Assembly: GCF_039621805.1 (NCBI RefSeq)
Contig: NZ_CP155073.1
Location: 2,542,001-2,606,000 of the forward strand
From: Paraburkholderia sp. PREW-6R
GTDB lineage: Bacteria; Pseudomonadota; Gammaproteobacteria; Burkholderiales; Burkholderiaceae
DNA: 64,000 bases
Direction: 5' to 3'
Shown: positions 34,322 to 43,294 of the stretch, in pieces
How positions within the stretch are numbered: the first letter of the stretch is position 1
Layout: each line of letters starts with the position of its first letter
Program-made: the position numbers and the translations under genes
Notes under the pieces: generated by a model
Database searches by the model: none
The model's input: the letters and a program-made list of their open reading frames with translations, nothing else
Told to the model about the DNA's origin: nothing

Positions 34322-35479
34322 TCAGGCCACGCTTGATACTGGCGTGAGCGCGTCGGTCGGCAACCCCAGCGGCATCACGCGCAAACCCCGCGCGAGATGG
34401 CTCTGCAAGATGCGATACGTCGACAACTCGAACGGCAACTTTTCGCTCGACGCATGCAATTGCGCTGCCTGCGTCAACGACGCCGCGTGGCCGATATAGC
34501 GCCAGCGGTCGACCACATGAAAAGCGCGCGACTGCAGCGCTTCTTCACGCTCTTCAAAAACAATCGGCCCGTCGAATGGCCACGGAGCATCTGCGGGATC
34601 GCTTTTCGACACGCGCGGCACGCGATTGTGACCGGGACGCAGCGTTGCAATCCACTGCGCCTCGGCGAGCATCGCGCCCAGCTCGCCGCCCGTCGCGCGC
34701 CACTCGACACGTTTGACCTGCTGGGCAAGCCGGATATCTTTCGACGAACGGCGCTCACCGCTCAAATGCGCACGTAACCGCTGACGTACGCGGACACTGC
34801 GCCCGACGTAAAGCGGCACGTCTTCCTCACCATAGAACGCGTAGACGCCGCAGCCTGCCGGCGCGGTATCGAGCAGGTCCTCGGTGATATCGCCCGCGAG
34901 GCGGTAGCGGCGCGTCGTGCGCTCGATCTGCGCCCGGAGCACGTCGAGCGGGACAAGGCCATGCAGGCGCTGCCAGAATTGCCAGATCAGATCGGCGTCG
35001 GCGAGCGCGCGGTGACGGTCGAACGGCACCAGCGCGTGGCGTTCGACGAGCGCATCCAGTCCATGACGCTTTTCCGCCGGAAAAAGCGCGCGCGAAAGTC
35101 GCACGGTGCAGAGCACGTCCGGATCGAATGCAAGGCCGGCTCGCCGGAACTCGCCACGCAGGAAGCCGCGGTCGAAGCTCGCGTTGTGCGCAACGAACAG
35201 TTTGCCCTTGAGGCGCTCCAGCAAAGCCGGTGCGATGTCGGCGAAGGTCGGCGCGCCTTGAACCATCGCGTTTGTGATGCCGGTGAGTTGCTGGATGAAC
35301 GACGGAATGGGCTGCTGCGGATCGACGAGACTGCTCCAGCGTGACACGCCTGCCGGCCCGACTTCGACGACACCGATTTCCGTGATGCGGTGCTCGCTGG
35401 TCGATCCACCCGTGGTTTCGAGGTCGACGAAGACAATGGGCTCGTTCAGAGCCGGTTCTGGCAGAAGCAGTTCAGACAT
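34322..35479 (-). CDS. DnaQ-like 3'-5' exonuclease fused to a UvrC-type GIY-YIG nuclease domain
   Basis: 385 residues from the ATG at 35479 (an upstream TTG is less likely). Residues 1 to about 165 are a DEDDh exonuclease: FVDLETTGG (Exo I), AHNASFDRGFL (Exo II) and HRALADADLIWQ (Exo III with His and Asp). About 200-285 is a GIY-YIG domain with CGVYAFYGEEDVPLYVGRS, then Arg in VRVRQRLRAHL and the Glu in MLAEAQWI, as in UvrC/Cho. The C-terminal 100 residues match no motif I know. Similar DnaQ-UvrC fusions exist in mycobacteria and many Burkholderia. Likely a DNA repair nuclease. Confidence 0.88.
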   Translation of the reverse strand: MSELLLPEPALNEPIVFVDLETTGGSTSEHRITEIGVVEVGPAGVSRWSSLVDPQQPIPSFIQQLTGITNAMVQGAPTFADIAPALLERLKGKLFVAHNASFDRGFLRGEFRRAGLAFDPDVLCTVRLSRALFPAEKRHGLDALVERHALVPFDRHRALADADLIWQFWQRLHGLVPLDVLRAQIERTTRRYRLAGDITEDLLDTAPAGCGVYAFYGEEDVPLYVGRSVRVRQRLRAHLSGERRSSKDIRLAQQVKRVEWRATGGELGAMLAEAQWIATLRPGHNRVPRVSKSDPADAPWPFDGPIVFEEREEALQSRAFHVVDRWRYIGHAASLTQAAQLHASSEKLPFELSTYRILQSHLARGLRVMPLGLPTDALTPVSSVA

Positions 35480-35993
35480 GGACAAAGATACTTAGACGCG
35501 TGGCTTTGCGGCAAGTATGCACCAGTTGAGCGATCGGCACCCGCATCGGATGGCGAAACGCCGGCCGGAGAGGGCTACTGGTTTCGGATTGGAGACTTCT
35601 TGGATGGCTCACGTGCTGCGTGGCTTGGGGACGCCTGTTTTTAGCCCTCTACGCAGCCGGGTGTGAGTTTGCTGATACAGTTGATGGACTGTCCCCACTT
35701 CGTAGCCTATTGCCACCCGGGGGCGGCAAGTAATACAAATTAACCGTTTCTGTTCGCAATAAATGACGCTTCGAATCGGGAAATTCGACGTGCCGATAAA
35801 ATAACTTACAACACTAGCGTCGAATTTACTGACTTATTAAGGTTCACAAAGCCAATGCGGACAAATTTCCCCATTAAGTAATTGTTCGTGTAATTGAATC
35901 TGTCATTAGTAAGTGTTTGTCCGAGTTGTTGCAGCGCATTTAGCGCACGATCATGGAATAAGCAAAGCGTGAAACATGTTTTAGGAGGTCGCC
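35480..35993. other. AT-rich intergenic region with a 10-bp inverted repeat
   Basis: 514 bases, increasingly rich in A+T after 35740. It holds a perfect inverted repeat AAATTCGACG (35781-35790) / CGTCGAATTT (35818-35827), 27 bases apart. No coding ORF is convincing. Probably the promoter and leader of the following small gene. Confidence 0.45.
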
Positions 35994-36236
35994 ATGCTGT
36001 TCAGCGAATTGCGGCGCTTCGCCGCCTGGCTCACCCGAGCCTCTACATCGGTTGATCGGGATGAAACTTCTGCGTCCGCTTCGTCCGTTTTCGAATTTGA
36101 TCCGATGTGGCACGGTGATCATTGGCAGAACTTGCTGTCATCGCCAATGGACGCGCGTCGCTACGTGATGGAAGACTGGAGCGTCTCTCCCGCATTCAGC
36201 TGGGATGAGGCTGAGCGAACTGCATCGGCACACTAG
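35994..36236 (+). CDS. Small hypothetical protein of 80 residues
   Basis: ATG preceded by TTAGGAGGTCGCC, a near-perfect ribosome site. The product begins with an amphipathic helix (MLFSELRRFAAWLTRA), continues with a Ser-rich linker, then an acidic, Trp-rich part (DPMWHGDHWQNLL, MEDWSVSPAFSWDEAE). No signal peptide and no known motif. Lies in a local AT-rich stretch. Function unknown. Confidence 0.65.
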   Translation: MLFSELRRFAAWLTRASTSVDRDETSASASSVFEFDPMWHGDHWQNLLSSPMDARRYVMEDWSVSPAFSWDEAERTASAH

Positions 36237-36781
36237 ACAGTGCCGCGCCGCGGGCGGCAACAGCCGCGGCTAAGCCAGGCGAAAAAAAAAGCGCGACTGG
36301 AGAGTCGCGCCGACAAAGGTTTGGAGATCTTCTTCGTCAACGAAAAAGTCTGCTTCGGAAAGCAGAAATTGCAGTATAGCGGCTGATTCACTTTCTATTA
36401 TTTGCATAATTAACAATCGTCTATTTCGCGATTAACAACAATCCATTTTAAGAATTTTCTTACGTCGTTTTTTCGCATCAGCCAGTGTCGCAAACTCGCA
36501 ACGCGTTTGATGTGAAGTCCCTTTCGCAATTTTCTCGGTCCCGCGAAAAGCCTTTATCCACAAGGCTTGGACAGTATTTCGATATCATTTCCGATCGCGT
36601 AATACTTTATTGCTGTTTTCGGAATGCCCGTTGTCCGAGACGTCTATCTACACTCTGCCTACCGGAAACCAGCGCGCGTGGAAGACCGCGCGCTTCATGC
36701 GGACTACGCCTCTCGCAGCGCCCGCGTGAAGGTCTCCCTAAGCCCGGGCTCACAGCCCGCTCTCGCTCTCGGAGTTACAAG
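36237..36781. other. Intergenic region between the 80-residue ORF and the porin
   Basis: The left part holds the candidate minus-strand small RNA described separately. The part from 36380 to 36480 is very rich in A+T and is a likely divergent promoter area; the last 300 bases form the long leader of the porin gene. Confidence 0.5.
36282..36366 (-). ncRNA. Candidate small RNA, about 85 nt
   Basis: Read on the minus strand: a -10-like TATACT (36373-36378), then a 7-bp hairpin TCTGCTT/AAGCAGA (36349-36366), a weaker hairpin around TTCG..CGAA (36333-36344), a single-stranded stretch, and an intrinsic terminator GCGCGACT/AGTCGCGC with tetraloop and nine T (36282-36310). There is no protein gene on this strand for the terminator to serve. 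No good -35 box is seen. Identity unknown. Confidence 0.5.
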
Positions 36782-37927
36782 ATGAAAAAGACACTCATGG
36801 TCGCTGCCCTCACGGGCGTTTTCGCAACGGCTGCTCACGCGCAAAGCAGCGTCACGCTGTACGGCTTGATCGACGCCGGCATCACCTACACCAATAATCA
36901 GCATGGCCACAGCAACTGGCAGGAAACGAGCGGTTCGATAAACGGCAGCCGTTGGGGCTTGCGCGGTGCCGAAGATCTGGGCGGCGGTCTGAAGGCCATT
37001 TTCACGTTGGAAAACGGTTTTGGCATCAATGACGGTACGCTGAAGCAAGGCGGCCGCGAATTCGGCCGCCAGGCCTTTGTCGGCTTGACAAGCGATCAGT
37101 TCGGCGCCGTGACACTGGGTCGCCAGTACGACAGCATGGTCGACTATGTTGGCCCGCTGGCACTCACCGGCACGCAGTATGGCGGCACGCAGTTCGCGCA
37201 CCCGTTCGACAACGACAACCTGAACAACTCTTTCCGTATCAACAACTCGGTCAAGTACCAGAGCGTGAACTACGGCGGCTTCAAGTTCGGCGCGTTGTAC
37301 GGCTTCTCGAACCAGGCTGACGGCTTCGCCAACAACCGTGCGTACAGCGCGGGCGCATCGTACAACTGGGGCGGCCTGAACGTCGCGGCGGCTTACCTTC
37401 AACTGAATAGCAACGGCGCGCTCGGCGCGGCGGCGGCGTTCAATTCGGGCGGCGCAGTGTCCAGCGACAACACCTTCTTCGCCGGTCGCCAGCAAACGTG
37501 GGGCGCGGGCGCCAACTACGCGTTTGGCCCGGCAACGGTCGGCCTCGTGTACTCGCAGACGAACCTCGGCGCGTTGGCCGGCATCGGCGCGGGCGCGTCG
37601 GGTCAATCGGCTGGCGTCGGCTTTCCGAGCGACAGCGCTCACTTCCAGAACTTCGAAGCGAACGCTCGCTATGCACTGACGCCGGCAGTGAGCATCGCCG
37701 GTTCGTACACGTACACCCGTGCAAGCCTGGCAGGTACGCGTCCGCACTGGAACCAGTTCAACCTGCAAACGGCGTATGCGCTGTCCAAGCGCACCGACGT
37801 GTATCTGCAAGGCGAATACCAGCAAGTCAACCAGAACGCGATTGTCGATGCCGACATCAATGGTCTGGGCGCTTCGGGCAACAACAAGCAAGTCGCTGTG
37901 ACGGCAGGTCTGCGTCACCGCTTCTAA
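36782..37927 (+). CDS. General outer-membrane porin (Gram-negative Porin_4/OpcP family)
   Basis: 381 residues. Start at 36782, where a classic signal peptide begins (MKKTLMVAALTGVFATAAHA, cleaved before QSSVTLYG). The mature protein opens with SSVTLYGLIDAGI, has SRWGLRGAEDLGGGLKAIF and GREFGRQAFVGLT, and ends with a C-terminal aromatic RHRF, the signal for BAM-mediated insertion. Family members form 16-stranded trimers for small hydrophilic solutes. Monocistronic with a long leader and a strong terminator. Confidence 0.95.
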   Translation: MKKTLMVAALTGVFATAAHAQSSVTLYGLIDAGITYTNNQHGHSNWQETSGSINGSRWGLRGAEDLGGGLKAIFTLENGFGINDGTLKQGGREFGRQAFVGLTSDQFGAVTLGRQYDSMVDYVGPLALTGTQYGGTQFAHPFDNDNLNNSFRINNSVKYQSVNYGGFKFGALYGFSNQADGFANNRAYSAGASYNWGGLNVAAAYLQLNSNGALGAAAAFNSGGAVSSDNTFFAGRQQTWGAGANYAFGPATVGLVYSQTNLGALAGIGAGASGQSAGVGFPSDSAHFQNFEANARYALTPAVSIAGSYTYTRASLAGTRPHWNQFNLQTAYALSKRTDVYLQGEYQQVNQNAIVDADINGLGASGNNKQVAVTAGLRHRF

Positions 37928-37950
37928 ACGCAGCAGATCTGCGTTGCAGG

Positions 37951-37981
37951 AAAAAAGGCGCCGTTCGCGGCGCCTTTTTTT
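37951..37981 (+). terminator. Terminator after the porin
   Basis: Stem AAGGCGCC / GGCGCCTT extended by A and T runs, followed by seven T. A second hairpin AACGCAG/CTGCGTT lies just before it. Confidence 0.88.
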
Positions 37982-38080
37982 GCACGCTGCTCATGTGCGT
38001 GTGGGAGAGAAACAGGATGTGCCGGCTGTCAGATGCCCGAGGGACCGGCGTCAAATGACCAGGCAAATGAAGAAGCAATG

Positions 38081-38650
38081 TCAGCCGCCGCTATCGGGCG
38101 GCGGATATTTGACGTCGAGAATGTCGATCGGCTGCGGGCCGGCAGGTGTGTATAGCGTAACCGTATCGCCGACTTTCGCCTTCAGCAGAGCACGCGCGAC
38201 CGGCGAGATCCAGCTCACGTGTCCTACGTCGAGATCGACCTCGTCAATGCCGACGATCGTTACCACATGCTCGGCACCATCCTCGCCCGCATATTTCACC
38301 GTCGCGCCGAAGAACACCTGGTCGATATTCTCCTGCTTGCTGCTATCCACGACCTCCGCAAGGTCGAGCCGCTTGGTCAGAAAGCGGATGCGCCGGTCGA
38401 TTTCCCGCAACCGTCGTTTGCCGTAGATGTAGTCGCCGTTCTCCGACCGGTCGCCATTTGAAGCGGCCCACGAGACAAGCTTGACCACCTCCGGGCGCTC
38501 CACGTCGATCAAATGCAGCAATTCGTCACGCATGCGACGGTAGCCGGCGGGCGTGATGTAGTTCTTGGTTCCAGCGGGGATGTCCGGCTGGGCGACGTCG
38601 AGGTCGTCGTCGTTCTCTTCGCTCGACTCTTTGACAAAGGCCTTGTTCAT
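38081..38650 (-). CDS. greB: Transcription elongation factor GreB
   Basis: 189 residues from the ATG at 38650. N-terminal coiled coil with YITPAGYRRMRDEL and NGDRSENGDYIYGKRRLREIDRRI, the Gre hallmark carrying acidic tip residues; the C-terminal FKBP-like domain closes with KVGDTVTLYTPAG. It is preceded by an acidic extension (SSEENDDDLDVAQPD) usual in Burkholderia. Rescues backtracked RNA polymerase by stimulating transcript cleavage. Faces the tRNA-Arg pair divergently. Confidence 0.94.
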   Translation of the reverse strand: MNKAFVKESSEENDDDLDVAQPDIPAGTKNYITPAGYRRMRDELLHLIDVERPEVVKLVSWAASNGDRSENGDYIYGKRRLREIDRRIRFLTKRLDLAEVVDSSKQENIDQVFFGATVKYAGEDGAEHVVTIVGIDEVDLDVGHVSWISPVARALLKAKVGDTVTLYTPAGPQPIDILDVKYPPPDSGG

Positions 38651-38750
38651 GATGATCCAGTAACCGCAGCAACGACTGCCTGACAAGGGTACACGATCGG
38701 GGCAATGAGAGAAATCGCGCCTCGACGCTTCCTTTTTTAGAAACCTTTGC

Positions 38751-38756
38751 TATAAT
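38751..38756 (+). promoter_or_regulatory. -10 box of tRNA-Arg promoter
   Basis: Consensus TATAAT 13 bases before the first tRNA-Arg gene; the -35 element is not clear. The context CTATAATCTCGTTTCT is the same as that before tRNA-Thr at 29344. Confidence 0.6.
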
Positions 38757-38769
38757 CTCGTTTCTGCGT

Positions 38770-38846
38770 GCGGCTGTAGCTCAGTTGGATAGAGTACTTG
38801 GCTACGAACCAAGGGGTCGTGGGTTCGAATCCTGCCAGCCGCACCA
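38770..38846 (+). tRNA. tRNA-Arg (ACG), first copy
   Basis: 77 bases with encoded CCA. Acceptor GCGGCTG/CAGCCGC, D arm TAGCTCAGTTGGATAGAG, anticodon ACG in loop CTACGAA, T arm GTGGGTTCGAATCCTGC. The wobble A is expected to be deaminated to inosine by TadA. Confidence 0.95.
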
Positions 38847-38854
38847 CTAATTCG

Positions 38855-38885
38855 AGGGCCTTCCTCTGGGAAGGCCCTTACGTTT
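38855..38885 (+). terminator. Hairpin between the two tRNA-Arg genes
   Basis: AGGGCCTTCC / GGAAGGCCCT with a TCTG loop, followed by TTACGTTTT, a weak U-tract. May be a partial terminator or a processing hairpin. Confidence 0.6.
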
Positions 38886-38946
38886 TACCTGAAGTTCTAC
38901 GCAGATTCACCGCTGCTTGATTGCGGCGAGCGTCACCGTTTAGCGT

Positions 38947-39023
38947 GCGGCTGTAGCTCAGTTGGATAGAGTACTTGGCTACGAACCAAGGGGTCGTGGG
39001 TTCGAATCCTGCCAGCCGCACCA
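38947..39023 (+). tRNA. tRNA-Arg (ACG), second copy
   Basis: Identical over all 77 bases to the copy at 38770-38846, offset by 177 bases. The identity extends 4 bases upstream (GCGT) and 2 bases past the CCA, suggesting a recent tandem duplication or gene conversion. Confidence 0.95.
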
Positions 39024-39030
39024 CCTATCA

Positions 39031-39062
39031 AGGGCCTCCCAATCGGGAGGCCCTTTGTCTTT
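39031..39062 (+). terminator. Terminator after the tRNA-Arg pair
   Basis: AGGGCCTCCC / GGGAGGCCCT with AATC loop, then TTGTCTTT. Confidence 0.75.
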
Positions 39063-39106
39063 ATGCGTCGACATTTATACGTCGACATCTATTTCGGCCG
39101 CCGTGC

Positions 39107-39595
39107 TCAACGCGGCTGCGCCTGAATATCGCCGATCTCGCCGTCCGGCGTCGGCACGTCTGCGTAGGAACTGAATACCGTTTCCTCTCCGATGCTTTGC
39201 GCGCGCGCGCCAATCAGCGACTGCGATTGCCGCAAGATATCTTCCACTGAATCGCCAAAGCGGCTCTCCACGAAAGCCCGCAGCAGCGCGACCCGCAGCG
39301 ACTCGCCACGCCCTTCCACCGTGCCGTTGCCGCCTTCGAATTCCGCCACACAGTGCGCCGCGCCGCGATGAGCAGGCTCCCGCACCTCGAACCGCTGTGC
39401 GCGCTCCAGCACGACCGCTGCGGTTTCCCATGAGGACGACGGCGTAAAGCGGCCGTCCCACGGACGTCCGTGGTCATTGCCGCGAATCGCGACGGTCTCG
39501 CCGCTGTCGGTGAAGTAAATCTCGCGCACGAAGTCGTGCAGGCTGCGGGCGACCCAGTAATCGAGCGCCACGCCTTCGAGGTCGGCTACTTTCAT
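39107..39595 (-). CDS. DUF2591 (phage-NinX-like) domain protein
   Basis: 162 residues from the ATG at 39595 (GGAG 7 bases upstream). The opening MKVADLEGVALDYWVARS is the DUF2591 signature and the PSSSWETAAVVLER segment also fits. The second half contains an acidic dsRBD-like or tail region of unclear identity. DUF2591 occurs in phage genomes, but here the gene sits stably between spoT and the tRNA-Arg pair with no integrase nearby. Function unknown. Confidence 0.78.
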   Translation of the reverse strand: MKVADLEGVALDYWVARSLHDFVREIYFTDSGETVAIRGNDHGRPWDGRFTPSSSWETAAVVLERAQRFEVREPAHRGAAHCVAEFEGGNGTVEGRGESLRVALLRAFVESRFGDSVEDILRQSQSLIGARAQSIGEETVFSSYADVPTPDGEIGDIQAQPR

Positions 39596-39734
39596 GAGCA
39601 TTCTCCGTGTTAAACGGGTCGGACTGCCTCGGCGCCCGACCATTCGTGGCAGAAGCAAGACGAGGCAATGCAGAAGACAGAGACGAACCGGATGGGAGAC
39701 GCAAAAAGCAGGCCGCGCAGCGCGCCTGCCGCGC

Positions 39735-42092
39735 CTAGTAGTCTGCGCGCTCGCGGTCGATCCGCATTCCACCATCATGACGATGATGCCCGTCATCGCT
39801 CGGCCGCTCGCGCGCAATACGCATGACGTCCGGATTCGTGCGCACGCGGCGCATCACGTTCGCAAGGTGAACCCGATCGCTGACCTGAATCACGAAGCGC
39901 AATATCGTGGATTCCTGCGACAGGTCTTCGTCCATTGCAATATGAACGATGTTTGCGTCCGCCGACGTAATATCCGCTGCGACGCGTGCAAACACGCCCT
40001 TGGTGTTTTTCACGAGCACCTTCACGGCGACGTCGAACAGACGCCCCGGCTGCGGCGCCCAAGCCACGTCGATCCAACGGCCCGGATCGCGCCTGTGGAT
40101 GCGCTGCGCAACCCGGCAATCCGTGGTGTGGATCGCCATGCCGAGACCGATGCCGATGTAGCCCATGATGTCGTCACCGGGAATCGGGCGGCAGCAGGCC
40201 GACAGCTGCACGGACATGCCCTCGGTGCCTGTGATCACCACCGGCGGCGCATGCGGCGCGTTGCTGTCGGAACGCGAGCCGTCGTCGTCGGCGTCGCGGC
40301 CGCTCATCAGCACTTCGATGCGCTTGGCCATGACCGCCGCCACGCGCCGGCCAAGGCCAATGTCCGCGAAAATCTCCTGACGGTTCTTGTTGCCCGTCCA
40401 TTGCACCAGCTTTTCCCACGCTTCGGGCGTGACGTCCGACAGCGCCAGGCCATAACCCTTCAGCGCCTGATCCACCAGACGCTCGCCAAGCTGCACCGAT
40501 TCATTCAGGCGCATTGTCTTCAGGTAATGGCGGATTGCCGAACGCGCCTTGCCCGTGCGCACGAACCCCAACCACGCCGGATTCGGCTTCGAGTACGGTG
40601 CCGTAATCACTTCAACGATATCGCCGCTCTTCAACTCGGTGCGCAACGGCAACAGCTCGTTATTGATCTTGACTGCGACGCACTGGTTGCCTAAGTCGCT
40701 GTGAATCGAATAGGCGAAGTCGAGCGCAGTCGCGCCGCGCGGCAGCGCCATGATTTTCGACTTCGGCGTGAACACGTAGACCGCATCCGGGAACAGGTCG
40801 ATCTTGACGTGCTCGAGGAATTCGCTCGAATCGCCGGCTTCACTCTGAATGTCGAGCAGCGATTTGAGCCATTGGTGTGCGCGCTTTTGCACGTCGTTCA
40901 GATCCGCGCCGCCGTTCTTGTACAGCCAGTGCGCGGCGACACCCGCCTCCGCGATCTCGTGCATCTTGCGCGTGCGCACCTGGAATTCGATCGGCGCGCC
41001 GAACGGACCGACCAGTGTGGTGTGCAGCGACTGATAGCCGTTCACCTTCGGAATGGCGATGTAATCCTTGAACTTGCCGGGCACGGGCTTGTACAGCGCG
41101 TGCAGCGCGCCGATGCAGGTGTAGCACTCCAGCGCGCTCTCGACCACCACGCGAAACCCATACACGTCGAGCACCTGCGAAAACGACAGTTGCTTGTCGC
41201 GCATCTTCTTGTAGATGCTGAAGATGGTCTTTTCGCGGCCGGTGACCTCCGCATCGAGCTTCGCATCCGAAATAGCGCGCTGCACCGACTCCAGAATCTT
41301 GCCGACGACTTCGCGCCGGTTGCCGCGCGCGGCCTTGACGGCTTTTTCGAGCGTGGCGTACCGGTGCGGATTGAAGTTCGCGAAGCTCAGGTCCTGCAAT
41401 TCGCGATACGTATTGTTCAGGCCAAGGCGGTGCGCAATCGGCGCGTAGATATCGAGCGTTTCGCGCGCAACACGGCGGCGCTTCTCCGGCGGCACTGCGC
41501 CCAGCGTGCGCATGTTGTGCAGCCGGTCCGCGAGCTTCACCAGAATCACGCGGACGTCGCGCGCCATCGCGAGCAGCATCTTGCGGAAATTTTCCGCCTG
41601 CGCCTCTTCGCGATTGCGGAACTCCATCTTGTCGAGTTTCGACAGCCCGTCGACCAGTTCCGCAACCTTCGCGCCGAACCGCTCGGCGAGTTCGGCCTTG
41701 GTCACACCCTGGTCTTCCATCACGTCATGCAGCAGCGCCGCCATGATCGCCTGCGCGTCCAGATTCCAGCCGGCGCAGATTTCGGCGACGGCGACTGGGT
41801 GCGTGATATAGGGCTCGCCGCTCTGCCGATACTGGCCGAGGTGGGCTTCGTCGCTGAAATGAAACGCCGCCTTGATGTCCTTGATCTCTTCCGGCTGCAG
41901 ATAACCGGACAAAACGGACGTCAGCTTGGCGATGGAAACGACGTCATGCCGGCGCGGTTGCTCCGGCGTGGCGGTGGGCCCGAACAGATGGCGAAACGAC
42001 TGTTCGAGGACCGCATCGATGTACTTGCGTGCCGACGAGGGCGAGTCAGCGTCGTGGTCCACTTCCGTCGCGGTGGGCGGGGTAGCACTCAT
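39735..42092 (-). CDS. spoT: Bifunctional (p)ppGpp synthetase/hydrolase SpoT
   Basis: 785 residues. HD hydrolase domain with HPVAVAEICAGW and LLHDVMED; synthetase domain with GREKTIFSIYKKM and YGFRVVV; TGS domain around VYVFTPKSKIMALPRGATALDFAYSIH region (about 440-500); conserved Cys domain (SACCRPIPGDDIMGY) and C-terminal ACT domain. The hydrolase HD residues are intact, so it is SpoT/Rel-type, not RelA. Controls the stringent response. It lies 240 bases downstream of rpoZ in the conserved gmk-rpoZ-spoT order. Confidence 0.96.
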   Translation of the reverse strand: MSATPPTATEVDHDADSPSSARKYIDAVLEQSFRHLFGPTATPEQPRRHDVVSIAKLTSVLSGYLQPEEIKDIKAAFHFSDEAHLGQYRQSGEPYITHPVAVAEICAGWNLDAQAIMAALLHDVMEDQGVTKAELAERFGAKVAELVDGLSKLDKMEFRNREEAQAENFRKMLLAMARDVRVILVKLADRLHNMRTLGAVPPEKRRRVARETLDIYAPIAHRLGLNNTYRELQDLSFANFNPHRYATLEKAVKAARGNRREVVGKILESVQRAISDAKLDAEVTGREKTIFSIYKKMRDKQLSFSQVLDVYGFRVVVESALECYTCIGALHALYKPVPGKFKDYIAIPKVNGYQSLHTTLVGPFGAPIEFQVRTRKMHEIAEAGVAAHWLYKNGGADLNDVQKRAHQWLKSLLDIQSEAGDSSEFLEHVKIDLFPDAVYVFTPKSKIMALPRGATALDFAYSIHSDLGNQCVAVKINNELLPLRTELKSGDIVEVITAPYSKPNPAWLGFVRTGKARSAIRHYLKTMRLNESVQLGERLVDQALKGYGLALSDVTPEAWEKLVQWTGNKNRQEIFADIGLGRRVAAVMAKRIEVLMSGRDADDDGSRSDSNAPHAPPVVITGTEGMSVQLSACCRPIPGDDIMGYIGIGLGMAIHTTDCRVAQRIHRRDPGRWIDVAWAPQPGRLFDVAVKVLVKNTKGVFARVAADITSADANIVHIAMDEDLSQESTILRFVIQVSDRVHLANVMRRVRTNPDVMRIARERPSDDGHHRHDGGMRIDRERADY

Positions 42093-42331
42093 GATCGCCT
42101 CCGTAGCGGTTGGGGTTGGACGCTGGTCTGCACGTTAATGCTATGACTTGTTGCGAATGCGTGAAGCAAATCTTTTCGCCAGATGCGGCTTGTGTCCGAG
42201 GGAACGTATGCCAGACAAGCACGGCGAATAAAGCTGCCAAAAATCTCGCGTGCGGTATGACAGGCAGATGAATGGCAATGCGATAAACAGCTACAACAAA
42301 AAACAGTAATCGAAATCAGAAACAGTGCGCG

Positions 42332-42535
42332 TTAAACCGGCACCTTCTTCAGCATTTCGACGCCTACCTGACCGGCTGCGATTTCACGCAGTGCGACGAC
42401 CGTAGGCTTGTCGCGGCTTTCGATCTTCGGCGTGTGACCTTGAGCGAGCTGACGCGCACGATAGGTCGCGGCAAGCGCGAGTTCGAAACGGTTCGGGATC
42501 TGTTTGAGGCAGTCTTCGACGGTAATGCGGGCCAT
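42332..42535 (-). CDS. rpoZ: DNA-directed RNA polymerase omega subunit
   Basis: 67 residues, normal for beta-proteobacteria. [23 protein letters not shown] is the omega N-terminus, followed by ATYRARQL and [13 protein letters not shown]. Assists folding of the beta-prime subunit and forms part of the ppGpp-binding site 1. Placed between gmk and spoT. Confidence 0.95.
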
Positions 42536-42595
42536 GTTGGGTTCCTTCTCAGTATGTTGCTTATTCTACCTTATGTGCTCGACACAGCACCGCGC

Positions 42596-43276
42596 TCACG
42601 CGTGCGGAAGATGAATGCCGAGCTGCACGAAAAGCTTCGTGTGGCGTGCGTATTGTGAAGCGAAGCGCGAACGCGTGGCGGCCACGAGACATTGCAATTC
42701 GCCAAGCGCGCGATCGAACTTCTCGTTGATCACCACGTACTCCGCTTCCGCCGCGTGCGCCATCTCGCTGCCGGCTGCGAGCAGACGCCGCGTAATCACG
42801 TTCGGCTCGTCCTGGCCGCGCTTTTTCAGGCGCTCTTCGAGCGCTTCGAGCGACGGCGGCAGAATGAAGATTTCGACCGCGTTGTGAAACTGCTTCTTGA
42901 CCTGTTGCGCGCCTTGCCAGTCGATTTCGAGCAGCACGTCATGACCGCTTTTCATCTGCTCCTCGATCCACACGCGCGACGTGCCGTAGTAGTTGCCATG
43001 CACTTCCGCGCTTTCGAGAAACTCGCCCGCGTCGTGGCGCGCCATGAAATCGTCGACGGTGGTGAAGTGGTAGTGCTCGCCGTCCTGTTCCTTCGGACGC
43101 GGCGGGCGCGTCGTGTACGAGATCGACAGACGGATCGCGGCGTCGCCCGCGAGCAGTGCGTTCACGAGCGTCGACTTGCCCGCGCCCGAAGGCGCGACAA
43201 CCATGAACAGGTTGCCCGGATAGGCTCCGGCGTACGGATTGCGCGGTGCGCCGGCTTCGCGTTTGTGGTCGGTCAT
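42596..43276 (-). CDS. gmk: Guanylate kinase
   Basis: 226 residues. P-loop [16 protein letters not shown]-binding [16 protein letters not shown] and [10 protein letters not shown], and the lid [13 protein letters not shown]. Phosphorylates GMP to GDP. The N-terminal extension of about 20 residues and a C-terminal tail account for the extra length. Starts 18 bases behind yicC. Confidence 0.96.
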   Translation of the reverse strand: MTDHKREAGAPRNPYAGAYPGNLFMVVAPSGAGKSTLVNALLAGDAAIRLSISYTTRPPRPKEQDGEHYHFTTVDDFMARHDAGEFLESAEVHGNYYGTSRVWIEEQMKSGHDVLLEIDWQGAQQVKKQFHNAVEIFILPPSLEALEERLKKRGQDEPNVITRRLLAAGSEMAHAAEAEYVVINEKFDRALGELQCLVAATRSRFASQYARHTKLFVQLGIHLPHA

Positions 43277-43294
43277 GTTGGTGTTGCTCCCGCT

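Noticed and set aside
36291..36310. Hairpin as terminator of the 80-codon plus-strand gene
   Set aside because: The T run lies only on the minus-strand side; on the plus strand the hairpin is followed by CGACAAAGG.
40701..42146. 481-codon plus-strand ORF
   Set aside because: Antisense shadow of spoT.
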